From contig NZ_CP110009.1 of the NCBI RefSeq assembly GCF_025947305.1, forward strand, positions 806,001-870,000: DNA of 64,000 bases, written 5' to 3'. The stretch comes from Flavobacterium sp. N3904 (GTDB taxonomy: Bacteria > Bacteroidota > Bacteroidia > Flavobacteriales > Flavobacteriaceae). The notes under the pieces are model-generated. The model did no database searches, was not told the origin of the DNA, and saw only the letters and a list, made by a program, of their open reading frames with translations. Position 1 is the first letter of the stretch, and each line of letters starts with the position of its first letter. The position numbers were made by a program, and so were the translations under genes. Shown here piece after piece: positions 1-8,352 of the stretch.

Positions 1-2123
1 TTCCTGTCCGCATCCAAAACAATTTGATAAGGCTTGCCGGCAGTATGTATTTCTTCTTCAGCAACAGCTTTATCATTGTCATCAAAAGCCACCACTTTTA
101 CGGTTCCTGGCTCATATTTTACATCCATCCACATCAAGCGGTAGCGATTCTGTGGTGTGTTTTTATTTTTTTTCTGTACTCCCATGCTTTTACCATTTAC
201 AAAAAGTTCAGCGCTGTTGTAGTTTGTATAAACAAAAACGGGGGTTGTCTGTCCTTCTCTTCCTTCCCAGTTCCAATGCGGCAAGATATGAAGAGTTGGT
301 TTCTCCGTGTTCCAACGGCTACGGTATAAATAATAGCGATCTTTAGGCAAACCGGCCAAATCGTTAATTCCAAAATAAGAACTTCGAGAAGGCCACATTT
401 CATCGTAAGGCGTGGGTTCTCCTAAATAATCAAAACCAGTCCAAACAAACTCGCCAATTACCCAAGGTTTATCATCTTGAAGCACAAAATCTTCATCAGG
501 TACATTAGACCAGCTACAGGCTTCCAAATCATAAGAGGAAGATTGAAAATCTGGATATTGTTTCATTTTTTCTTGAACCACAGGGAATTTATAAATCCCT
601 CTAGAACTAACAGTCGAAGCTGTTTCTGAACCTAAAATAAACCCTTGCGGAAATTTATTAAATGCCTCATCATATAAATGCACACGATAATTCAACCCCG
701 GAACATCGAGCAAAGCTCCAAAACCAGATTCCATAGTCGCTTTTACCTGATCCATACCAACAGTTACCGGACGTGTCGGGTCTTCTCTATGAAATATTTC
801 CTGCAGCCATTTGGCGCGCTTCACTCCAGCTTCTCCCCATTGATCCGGCACTTCATTTCCGGCGCTCCACATTACAATAGAAGGATGATTTCGTGTTGCC
901 TGCACCAAATTCACGATATCTTTTTCGGCATATTCATCAAAAAAACGATGGTACCCATTTTCTACTTTTGGCTTTGCCCATTCATCAAAACTCTCTGCCA
1001 AAAATAGAAAGCCCATTTCATCCGCCAATTCAAGCTGCTCGAAGGAAGGCATATTGTGCGAACTGCGAATCGCATTACAACCCATATCTTTTAAGATGGT
1101 CATTTGCCTGCGCAACGCCGCTTTATTTACTTCAGCTCCAAGGGGACCAAGATCATGGTGAAGACAAACTCCTTTAAATTTGGTTATCTTTCCATTAAGA
1201 CTAAAACCTTTATTCGCCTCGTATTTTATTTCTCGAATTCCAAAAGGTGTTGAAATCTCATCTTTCAGTTCTTTTCCAACATACAATTGGGAAACTGCTT
1301 TATACAAATAAGGAGTTTCGGGACTCCATAATTTTGGCTTTTCTACTTTTATATTTTGATCGAACTCTTTTCCGAATGGTATAGTCGATTCCTCTGAATT
1401 TAGTTTCTTTCCTTCGGCATCAAAAATGGTGGTGACCAAACGAGTGTTTCCCCCAGAAACTTTTGTCTTAATATTCACTTTAGCCACTTCTTGACTGATA
1501 AAAGGAGTCGTAATAAACTGTCCCCATTGATCGATGCTTTCGTTGTTTTTTATAATAAGACTTACTTTTCGATACAAACCAGCACCAGGATACCAACGAG
1601 AAGCAAATTCTTTATTGGTTAATTTTACAGATAATGTATTGGCTCCTTCTTGTATAAATTGAGAAACATCGAAGTAAAAATAACTGTAGCCATAAGCCCA
1701 TTCACCCACTTTTTTTCCGTTTAGATATACTTGAGGTTCGCTCATTGCGCCTTCAAAAAGCAGAATTATTTTTTTACCATCTGAATTTTTTGGCAATGTA
1801 AATGTATTGCGATACCAAGCGGTTCCAATATGGGGTAGAGCCCCTGTTCGTCCAGTTTTTTCGGTAGCAACATTTTCCCCGTTTTGAACAATGGCAACTT
1901 TCTGTATATCTACATTCTTATCAAATGGCCCGTAAATTGCCCAGTCATGCGGTACAGTTACAGATTCCCATTTCGAATCATTAAAATCTACTTTATATGC
2001 CTCTTCAAAATTGCCTTTTTGAAATTTCCAATTGGTATCTAACACTTTAATCTCACGTGTTTGAGACCAAGTCATTTGTGTGAATGTTAAAAACACAATC
2101 AGAAAACGTATCAATTTTTTCAT
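1..2123 (-). CDS. GH2 beta-galactosidase, secreted (3' end outside window)
   Basis: Glycoside hydrolase family 2, probably a beta-galactosidase that releases galactose from galacto-oligosaccharides made by the neighbouring GH53 enzymes. About 707 codons are visible; the C-terminus lies beyond the left edge. The protein starts MKKLIRFLIVFLTF and has a Sec signal ending near WSQ. A jelly-roll sugar-binding domain follows (VPHDWAIYGPFD, WYRNTF), then an Ig-like domain and the TIM barrel. In the barrel, NKGFSLNGK and KGVCLHHDLGPLG are typical GH2 signatures. WSAGNEVP near residue 421 carries the acid/base Glu and GSETAS near residue 498 the nucleophile Glu. It lies 45 bp after the GH53 gene on the same strand, as last visible gene of the galactan unit. 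The substrate is inferred from context; GH2 also contains mannosidases and glucuronidases. Confidence 0.9.
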   Translation of the reverse strand, partial: MKKLIRFLIVFLTFTQMTWSQTREIKVLDTNWKFQKGNFEEAYKVDFNDSKWESVTVPHDWAIYGPFDKNVDIQKVAIVQNGENVATEKTGRTGALPHIGTAWYRNTFTLPKNSDGKKIILLFEGAMSEPQVYLNGKKVGEWAYGYSYFYFDVSQFIQEGANTLSVKLTNKEFASRWYPGAGLYRKVSLIIKNNESIDQWGQFITTPFISQEVAKVNIKTKVSGGNTRLVTTIFDAEGKKLNSEESTIPFGKEFDQNIKVEKPKLWSPETPYLYKAVSQLYVGKELKDEISTPFGIREIKYEANKGFSLNGKITKFKGVCLHHDLGPLGAEVNKAALRRQMTILKDMGCNAIRSSHNMPSFEQLELADEMGFLFLAESFDEWAKPKVENGYHRFFDEYAEKDIVNLVQATRNHPSIVMWSAGNEVPDQWGEAGVKRAKWLQEIFHREDPTRPVTVGMDQVKATMESGFGALLDVPGLNYRVHLYDEAFNKFPQGFILGSETASTVSSRGIYKFPVVQEKMKQYPDFQSSSYDLEACSWSNVPDEDFVLQDDKPWVIGEFVWTGFDYLGEPTPYDEMWPSRSSYFGINDLAGLPKDRYYLYRSRWNTEKPTLHILPHWNWEGREGQTTPVFVYTNYNSAELFVNGKSMGVQKKNKNTPQNRYRLMWMDVKYEPGTVKVVAFDDNDKAVAEEEIHTAGKPYQIVLDADR

Positions 2124-2168
2124 TTTTAAACGGGTATAATTATTTTTTTATAGTTTCACTAATCAAAA

Positions 2169-3203
2169 CTAATCTTTAAAAGCATCCAATGCCATAGACG
2201 GTTTCCCGTCTGATTTCCAAGCACTCAATTCATAGTGGCTCCATGATTTTGCACCTTCAGGTTCCCAATAAATGACACCTAGACCTTTGTTATTTGGCAC
2301 TGCTTTTACTGCTTTTATAACAGCAACTAACATGTCATACGTGTTTTGTTCCTGCGTATCAATACCGCCCACCTCAACAACCATAACCTCTTTGTCATAT
2401 CGAGCCGCCATGTCTTTTAGATTATTGGCCAAATCGGCAATATTTTCTTTATAATCGCTTTTAATCCAAAATGGGTAATAGGATAATCCAATTACATCAT
2501 ACTTTACATTATTGGTTTTCGCATTATCAAAGAACCATCTGAATTTTTTACTATTATTTCCTTCATCCAAGTGAACAATTACTTTGATCTTTGGGTCAAT
2601 TGCTTTGGTCGCTTCGTATCCCTTATTGAGTAATTGTGCCAATTGACTGAAGTTGTCAGTACTTCCTTCCGGCCATAGCATACCGCCCGGAATTTCATTC
2701 CCCACTTGCACCCATTCTGGTGTAACTCCTGCCTTTTTTAACGCTTTCAAAACATCTTCAGTATGTAAATAAACATCATTCAGTAATTCTGAGAAAGTAT
2801 GATTCTTCCATTCCAACGGTTTGTTTTGTTTCCCTGGATCTGCCCAAGAATCGCTGTAATGAAAATCAATCATGATGCGCATTCCCATTTTTTGGGCACG
2901 AACGGCCATGGCTACTGTTTCTTCTTTACTGCAATGTCCGCTTGCTTTGTCATTTGAAGGATTTACCCAAACTCGCAATCTGATTGTATTCATTCCACGG
3001 TCTTTCAACAATTGCAAGCAATCTTTTTTGGATCCATCTGCATCATAAAATTGATATCCGGTCGCTTCCATTTGTGGCAACCAGCCTACATCTGCTCCTT
3101 TTGCAAAAGCATCTTCTTTGGGCTTATCTACATTTTTATTGGTAGTGCAACAAGAAAAAACTACGGCAGAAAGAATGGCTAATGAAAATAATATCTTTTT
3201 CAT
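2169..3203 (-). CDS. GH53 arabinogalactan endo-beta-1,4-galactanase, lipoprotein
   Basis: Endo-acting beta-1,4-galactanase (344 aa) that would cut galactan side chains of pectin at the cell surface. The N-terminus MKKILFSLAILSAVVFSC is a lipoprotein signal with the acylated Cys at VFSC. The barrel starts at KGADVGWLPQMEATG. The acid/base Glu is in VQVGNEIPGGMLWPEG. The nucleophile strand reads MVVEVGGI, whereas most GH53 proteins, including the neighbour, have ETAYP there. This copy is therefore a divergent GH53 type, perhaps with different chain-length preference. Only 6 bp separate it from the upstream GH53 gene, so the two are probably cotranscribed. Confidence 0.92.
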   Translation of the reverse strand: MKKILFSLAILSAVVFSCCTTNKNVDKPKEDAFAKGADVGWLPQMEATGYQFYDADGSKKDCLQLLKDRGMNTIRLRVWVNPSNDKASGHCSKEETVAMAVRAQKMGMRIMIDFHYSDSWADPGKQNKPLEWKNHTFSELLNDVYLHTEDVLKALKKAGVTPEWVQVGNEIPGGMLWPEGSTDNFSQLAQLLNKGYEATKAIDPKIKVIVHLDEGNNSKKFRWFFDNAKTNNVKYDVIGLSYYPFWIKSDYKENIADLANNLKDMAARYDKEVMVVEVGGIDTQEQNTYDMLVAVIKAVKAVPNNKGLGVIYWEPEGAKSWSHYELSAWKSDGKPSMALDAFKD

Positions 3204-3209
3204 TGTATT

Positions 3210-4304
3210 TTAATTTAAATTAAAAGCTTGTAAAACAGGCAATGCTTTATTATCAAAATCATAGAATGCTTGGTTTTCAAAAGTTGAACCATTCTTTGCT
3301 TCTTTTCCTTTGAACGAAATCCACTCACCACCCCAATAGGCAAATCCAATTCCGCTTTGTGAGATTTTTACAAGATTTTTGATGGCCAGCAAATAACTTT
3401 TTTGCCCTTCGGGTGTTGCTGGATAACCAGAAACCAATTGATTATCTGCTCCAACTATATTATTCGTCCAATCATTCCAAAGTAAAGTAAATGGATAAGC
3501 TGTTTCGGCAATAAGTACTTTTTTTCCAAATTTACTTCCCAAAGCATCAATCGTACTTTTTACAACAGCTAAATCTTTACCGTGCCAAACCGGATAATAG
3601 GAAAGTCCAATATAATCGTAATCGACACTTTTTACTTTGGTAAAAAACCAATCCGTATCCGATGCATTTACTCCGGCATAGTGAATCATGATTTTGGTTT
3701 TTGGTGCTTTGCTTCTAATGGTGGCGCTCGCAGTCGACAACAACGCAATACATTGTGCTTCCTGATTAATCAAATGTCCTTGAGGCCATAGTAAACCACT
3801 GTTTATTTCATTACCAATTTGAATAATATCAGGATTAATTTCTGTTATAATAGTAGATGTGTAAGTGGCAACTGCCGTTTTCAAATCGGCAAAAGATAAA
3901 TTTTTCCATTCATCGGGAGTTGTTTGGGCTGCTGGATCTGCCCAAGTATCAGAATAATGAACAGTAAGCCAAACTTTCAGACCTGCTTGTTTGACACGAG
4001 CGGCAAGTGCTTTTACTTCTGCCAATCCCGAATGTCCATTGGTTGGGTTTTTCCACAAACGAATTCGGATCGTATTACAACCTGCATTTTTCAGCGTGGT
4101 AAGCATGTCTTCGGCTTTGCCGTTATTGTAGAAAACGGTTCCTGTGCTTTCGATCTCAGGAAGGAAAGAAATATCGGCAGCTCTAATAAAATCATCTGTC
4201 ACAACTGGTGGAGTAACCGGTGTATCAGGAGAATCACTACTTGAGCAAGCCAATTGAATAGCTAAAATACCGAAAAGTGATAATAAGGTTAAGACTTTCT
4301 TCAT
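3210..4304 (-). CDS. GH53 arabinogalactan endo-beta-1,4-galactanase, lipoprotein
   Basis: Second endo-galactanase (364 aa). The start at 4304 is chosen because MKKVLTLLSLFGILAIQLACSSSDS is a clear lipoprotein signal (lipobox QLAC); the reading frame is open further upstream but that extension has no signal character. A Ser/Pro/Thr linker (SSSDSPDTPVTPP) leads into the barrel. IQIGNEINSGLLWPQG holds the acid/base Glu and VLIAETAYPF the nucleophile Glu, both canonical. It starts 13 bp after the epimerase gene. Two dissimilar GH53 copies in one operon suggest one surface endo-enzyme and one acting on shorter or branched chains; this division of labour is inference. Confidence 0.93.
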   Translation of the reverse strand: MKKVLTLLSLFGILAIQLACSSSDSPDTPVTPPVVTDDFIRAADISFLPEIESTGTVFYNNGKAEDMLTTLKNAGCNTIRIRLWKNPTNGHSGLAEVKALAARVKQAGLKVWLTVHYSDTWADPAAQTTPDEWKNLSFADLKTAVATYTSTIITEINPDIIQIGNEINSGLLWPQGHLINQEAQCIALLSTASATIRSKAPKTKIMIHYAGVNASDTDWFFTKVKSVDYDYIGLSYYPVWHGKDLAVVKSTIDALGSKFGKKVLIAETAYPFTLLWNDWTNNIVGADNQLVSGYPATPEGQKSYLLAIKNLVKISQSGIGFAYWGGEWISFKGKEAKNGSTFENQAFYDFDNKALPVLQAFNLN

Positions 4305-4317
4305 GATGGATTGAAAT

Positions 4318-5370
4318 TTAGAATGATTGAAATTTATAAATTGTATTATGGGTATATTCGGCTCCTTTTTTGAGAACGGCACTCGGGAAATTTTGATTGT
4401 TTGGTGCATCTGGATAATTTTGGGTTTCAAAACAAATTCCGCTTAATGGATGATAATCGGCATTTGCTTTCCCTTTTATAGCATTAAAACAATTTCCGCC
4501 AACGTAGATATGCACTCCAGGCTGATTGGTGTAAACAGTCATTTTTAAATTATTCTTTTTATTAAAAAGAGAAGCTGCAAATTCATCTTTTCGATCCAAA
4601 ACAAAAGTATTGTCTATTTTGGAAGGACATTTTTTTGGGGCAAAAAAATCGAAGTCGGTATTTTCTATTTCCAAAAACCTACCAGTTGGGATGTTTTCAA
4701 CTGAAGTTTCCAGCATTCGATGGGTATTTACTATTAATTCTTGGTCTAAAACATTGGATAAATGACCGTCCAGATTAAAATAACTATGGTGTGTCAAATT
4801 TACCACGGTATCTTCTGTAGTCTTGGCGCTATATTCAATAATCAATTCGTTTTCTTTGGATAGCGTATACGTAAGTTCAACCTCAAGTTTTCCTGGATAA
4901 TTCTCTTCACCTGCAGGGCTGGAATAGGTCAAGGTTATTGATGATTTTTTGCCTGAATGTATATCTTTGACGGTCCAAACTTTTTGGCTGAACCCAATAG
5001 CGCCTCCGTGCAAAGAGTTATCATTGTCGTTTTTATTCAAAATAATTTTTTTTCTGTTCAAACTAAAAGTACTTTTATAAATCCTACCGGCATATCTTCC
5101 TACGGTGGCTCCCATATAAGGAGGACTCGGCAGATTAAACGATTGTATATAAGATTCTAAACTATCAAAACCCAAAACAACATCAACCATTTCGCCATTT
5201 TTCAAAGGCATTTCCAATTTAGTTATTGTTGCTCCATAGGTGATTACTTTTAATTTCATTCCATTTTTATTGGATAATTCGTAAGCGTATATGGCAGTAC
5301 CATCTGGCATCAAACCAAACAAATCCTTTGTAGAAGTAGTCTTAATTTGTGAATTGCGTTTTATTTCCAT
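4318..5370 (-). CDS. galM: Aldose 1-epimerase (galactose mutarotase), cytoplasmic
   Basis: Interconverts alpha and beta anomers of galactose released from galactan. The frame opens at 5478, but I place the start at 5370 (MEIKRNSQIK), giving 351 aa, the usual family length; the upstream extension would cross the promoter and operator. Family signatures are visible: VGRYAGRI, LHGGAIGFSQKVW, the His motif NLTHHSYFNLDG, and the Glu-bearing FETQNYPDAPN near the C-terminus. No signal peptide is present with this start, unlike the lipoprotein epimerase at 36,853. It is the first gene of a unit with two GH53 genes and GH2, and has its own operator and promoter directly upstream. Confidence 0.9.
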   Translation of the reverse strand: MEIKRNSQIKTTSTKDLFGLMPDGTAIYAYELSNKNGMKLKVITYGATITKLEMPLKNGEMVDVVLGFDSLESYIQSFNLPSPPYMGATVGRYAGRIYKSTFSLNRKKIILNKNDNDNSLHGGAIGFSQKVWTVKDIHSGKKSSITLTYSSPAGEENYPGKLEVELTYTLSKENELIIEYSAKTTEDTVVNLTHHSYFNLDGHLSNVLDQELIVNTHRMLETSVENIPTGRFLEIENTDFDFFAPKKCPSKIDNTFVLDRKDEFAASLFNKKNNLKMTVYTNQPGVHIYVGGNCFNAIKGKANADYHPLSGICFETQNYPDAPNNQNFPSAVLKKGAEYTHNTIYKFQSF

Positions 5371-5394
5371 TGTTTTATTATGAAATTTGAAATT

Positions 5395-5442
5395 CAAATG
5401 TAAAACAAAATTTAAATTATACATACCAGTACCTACCAGTTT
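5395..5442 (-). promoter_or_regulatory. galM-GH53-GH2 promoter with GntR-type operator
   Basis: On the minus strand a Bacteroidetes -7 box TACATTTG lies at 5402-5395, 25 bases before the galM start. At 5424-5442 the plus strand reads TACCAGTACCTACCAGTTT. The same 19 bases occur at 11649-11667 before the GntR-type regulator gene. The site contains TACCAGT twice at a 10-bp spacing, one helical turn, and lies over the expected -33 position. I infer that the regulator at 11,700 binds both copies. Confidence 0.65.
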
Positions 5443-5452
5443 GTTTGTCTTT

Positions 5453-5492
5453 AAAAAAAAACCTCGGATGCTACACATTCGAGGTTTTTTTT
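5453..5492. terminator. Bidirectional hairpin terminator after susE
   Basis: An A-run and CCTCG pair with CGAGG and a T-run across a 13-base loop. It ends the SusC-SusD-SusE transcript on the minus strand and separates it from the galM promoter. Confidence 0.7.
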
Positions 5493-5497
5493 GAGTT

Positions 5498-5533
5498 TCT
5501 ATCCCGATAGCTATCGGGACTGAGATGCTGAGT
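5498..5533. repeat. 36-bp dispersed repeat with palindrome TCCCGATAGCTATCGGGA
   Basis: Contains a perfect 18-bp palindrome at 5502-5519 followed by CTGAGATGCTGAGT. A copy matching 34 of 36 bases lies in inverted orientation at 15161-15196, between transketolase and transaldolase. Both copies are intergenic. Confidence 0.75.
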
Positions 5534-5643
5534 CACTAAGATTAAAAATAGAAATTTAGAAAATGCTAAATATAACATAAGTTGCAAATTATTATTTGCT
5601 TAAAAATCTCAGAAACTTAGTCACTCAGAAACTTAGCAACTTT
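5534..5643. repeat. Degenerate CTCAGAAACTTAG repeats
   Basis: The stretch before the susE stop holds CTCAGAAACTTAG twice, with related words such as CTTAGTCACTCAG and TGAGTCACTAAG. No gene is visible. It looks like an imperfect, partly palindromic intergenic repeat. Confidence 0.5.
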
Positions 5644-6702
5644 TTAAAGCGCTGGAATTAACATATATCTCTGATCTATATCATCAAACCAAATATCGTA
5701 TTTACCTGGTTCAACATGGATATCAGCTCCAGCACTATCACCAATCCAAGTAGTGTCGGCAAGAAATTTAAATTTCCCTGCGGTTGTAAATGTATAAGTG
5801 ATTTTCCAGATATGAGCATTAAAAGATGACTTAGTCATGGGAACACTAGTTCCCCAATTATCTAATGGTGCTGCGTCTCCAATGATACCAACAGTAGCAT
5901 AAGTTGTCATAGTTCCTGTATAAGGAGCAATGGTATAAGTCAATGCTTTTAGATCAATAGCAAAAGTATAATATCCAGCAGCTGTAGTTGGGAAAAGTCC
6001 TGGATCTGAATCACTTTCAGTTGCTCTGTATTGTGCTTTATCTCCATTTGCACCATACATTGGCGCCCAAAACCCAGTTTGTTCAAGTAATTTAAATCCA
6101 CCGGCATTAAAATAACCTGTATAATATTGTTTTTCAGGAGCTGCTGGATCTCTGAAAATTGGCATAACAGCCAAATTTGCATCCCATCCTGCAGAAGTTC
6201 CTGGGCCAATTAAATATAACTCTTTTGAAGGAAAAACTCCTGCATAAGGTGTCACAATAATTGTTATTGGTGTAGAAAGTTTTGGCTCTGAACCTGTAGT
6301 GCCAACTGTTGATTTAATCCTAATATCGATTGTTCCTTGTTCGTCTGGAAGCAAACCTAAATCTAATGCTTTTGCATTCAATTCTGCAACACTCATTGTT
6401 GTATGTGTAGTTGTCAAAGTAGCAATATCTACAGGAGTTGCAAATTCGGTATTACTTGCTGCAATTTGAATCGTGTAACTTACAATAGTTGGAGTTCCAT
6501 AATCTACCGGCTCCCAAGTTAAAGTTATAGCCGTATTGTTTGGAGTATCTTCATTTAATACAATTGTAGCACCAGTGTCTGGAGTAATAATAGCAAAATC
6601 TTCTGCTTGAGGCTCCAAAATCATTAAATTTTCTTCGTTTTCGCATGACCACATCCCTAGGATAAGAGCCACTGCAATAAAATATTTGAATATATTTTTC
6701 AT
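5644..6702 (-). CDS. SusE/SusF-like outer-membrane starch/glycan-binding lipoprotein
   Basis: A 352-aa surface glycan-binding lipoprotein of the SusE family that would hold galactan near the SusC/SusD transporter. The signal ends at the lipobox MWSC and is followed by acidic residues (CENEEN), matching surface lipoprotein export signals. Residues about 28-155 form the SusE N-terminal Ig-like domain (DTGATIVLNED, ITLTWEPVDYG). Two repeats of about 100 aa follow, each with the SusE/F pattern LYLIGPGTSAGWD...FKLLEQ and VGIIGDAAPLDNWG...FKFLAD. It starts 32 bp after susD and is the third gene of the transport operon. Confidence 0.85.
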   Translation of the reverse strand: MKNIFKYFIAVALILGMWSCENEENLMILEPQAEDFAIITPDTGATIVLNEDTPNNTAITLTWEPVDYGTPTIVSYTIQIAASNTEFATPVDIATLTTTHTTMSVAELNAKALDLGLLPDEQGTIDIRIKSTVGTTGSEPKLSTPITIIVTPYAGVFPSKELYLIGPGTSAGWDANLAVMPIFRDPAAPEKQYYTGYFNAGGFKLLEQTGFWAPMYGANGDKAQYRATESDSDPGLFPTTAAGYYTFAIDLKALTYTIAPYTGTMTTYATVGIIGDAAPLDNWGTSVPMTKSSFNAHIWKITYTFTTAGKFKFLADTTWIGDSAGADIHVEPGKYDIWFDDIDQRYMLIPAL

Positions 6703-6734
6703 GTTTTTATATTTTTATAATGTTAGTATATTTT

Positions 6735-8342
6735 TTAGTAACCCGTGTTTTGAGTTAAATTATGGTTCGCTCCTAATGAACCAACTGGAATAGGAAAAAC
6801 GTTCATATACAAAGGAATCGAAATTCCGGTTGAAGCATTTCCTTTCCAAGCCCAGTTGTATGAACCACCCGTATATTTACCAAAACGGATTAAGTCTTGT
6901 CTTCTATGTGCTTCCCAATGCAACTCACGCGCTCTTTCGTCAATTAAGAAATCAAGCGTCAAATCGGTTGCGGTGATATTCCCAACAGTCGAACCGTTAT
7001 TGGCTCTTTTTCTCAAATCATTTACATAAGTCAATGCTTGAGTTGCATCTCCGTTACCGCCTCTCAAGGTTGCTTCGGCATACATCAAATACACATCGGC
7101 CAAACGGAATAACGGAAAATCAGTATCGGCATAAGTAGAACTACTTCCAGCTGCGCCAGTTGAAGTTTTATTAGAATATTTAGACAAAATATACCCTTGC
7201 GTTTTCACTCCAAGATCAGCAATATCAATAGGTCTTTGTTTTGATGGATCACCTTGAACACCAGTGCCAATTGTTTTACGAGTATCTTGATTAAATTTTC
7301 CACCATCAAATTTTTGAGCAAATTGTTTTCTAATTCGAAGTGCGCCACTCCAACCACCAATACCAAAATCGGAACCGTTATTTTCCCAAGCGCCAATCTG
7401 ACCATTGGTCAAAACTGTAGTTGCTCCCCAGTTTTGAGAAACCACTCCATCCGATTGTATGCTGAAAATCATTTCTTCGGAGGTATTGTTATCTGCTTTA
7501 AAATTATCCAAGTATTTTGGTTTTAAGGAATACCCGCTAGCGATAATTTCTTTACACTTAGTCACACAATCATTATAGCGATTTGTTTTAATATACACTT
7601 CGGCATTCAAATAAATTTTAGCCAATATCATATTTGCCATTCCTTGATCTACTCTACCATATACGTTGGTACGTGCTGGTTTCAAGTCTGGAAGAACGGC
7701 AAGCAATTCAGTTTCAACAAAATCAAACAATTGCTTTCTAGTAAATTCCGGGCCTGCAAAATTTATAGGATCATTTTCGGTGTACATCGGTGCTTTTCCA
7801 AACAAATCCATCATATTGTAATACGCATACGCACGCAATACTCGAACTTCTTTTCTGTACAGCGCAATTTCGGCTAGTTTTGCAGCAGCTGTAATCCCTC
7901 TTGACTGTAATTTTTCGGGAGTACTTTGGCGCAAAAACTCATTGGCGTACGCCACCGAAGCCATTGTTCTACTGTACATTCCTAAAATAATAGGGTTGGA
8001 TGCCGTCCAAATGTTTCTTTGTAACTCGGCAGTACCTTCGTCAGCTTCATAACTCCAAACCAATTCGTCTGTAGTTAAATCCTGCAAATACAATAAGCAT
8101 CTAGTAAACTGGCTTGTTCCGGCATCTACTCCTTCTAGCGAAGAGTTATTTGGACCAATAACCCCTGTCAAAGTAAGATTGCCATATACTCCGGCCAACG
8201 CTTTTTGATAGCCATCTGGAGAAGCATATAAGGCATCCGAAGACAAAACATCGTCATCTTTGGACACTACATTCATGTCGTCGGTGCAGGATTGAAGTAC
8301 TGTTGTGAGTACTAAAACGCAAATAAATATATATTTTTTCAT
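6735..8342 (-). CDS. SusD/RagB family galactan-binding outer-membrane lipoprotein
   Basis: A 535-aa SusD-like lid protein that presents oligosaccharides to the SusC channel. The signal ends at VLQSC, followed by acidic TDDMN. The N-terminal SusD segment ends around residue 230 with TPR-like helices (AYAYYNMMDLFGKAPMY). The C-terminal SusD/RagB signature is present: DFPLFRLADVYLMYAEA, then DERARELHWEAHRRQDLIRFGKY, then the closing FPIP with LTQNTGY. It starts 10 bp after susC. Substrate specificity for beta-1,4-galactan is inferred from the GH53 and GH2 neighbours. Confidence 0.93.
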   Translation of the reverse strand: MKKYIFICVLVLTTVLQSCTDDMNVVSKDDDVLSSDALYASPDGYQKALAGVYGNLTLTGVIGPNNSSLEGVDAGTSQFTRCLLYLQDLTTDELVWSYEADEGTAELQRNIWTASNPIILGMYSRTMASVAYANEFLRQSTPEKLQSRGITAAAKLAEIALYRKEVRVLRAYAYYNMMDLFGKAPMYTENDPINFAGPEFTRKQLFDFVETELLAVLPDLKPARTNVYGRVDQGMANMILAKIYLNAEVYIKTNRYNDCVTKCKEIIASGYSLKPKYLDNFKADNNTSEEMIFSIQSDGVVSQNWGATTVLTNGQIGAWENNGSDFGIGGWSGALRIRKQFAQKFDGGKFNQDTRKTIGTGVQGDPSKQRPIDIADLGVKTQGYILSKYSNKTSTGAAGSSSTYADTDFPLFRLADVYLMYAEATLRGGNGDATQALTYVNDLRKRANNGSTVGNITATDLTLDFLIDERARELHWEAHRRQDLIRFGKYTGGSYNWAWKGNASTGISIPLYMNVFPIPVGSLGANHNLTQNTGY

Positions 8343-8352
8343 AACTACCTTT

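Noticed and set aside
24..1177. Open frames on the plus strand near the left edge
   Set aside because: They are antisense to a continuous GH2 reading frame with catalytic motifs on the minus strand.
5371..5478. N-terminal extension of galM
   Set aside because: It would cross the -7 box, the operator and the terminator stem, and is not like family N-termini.
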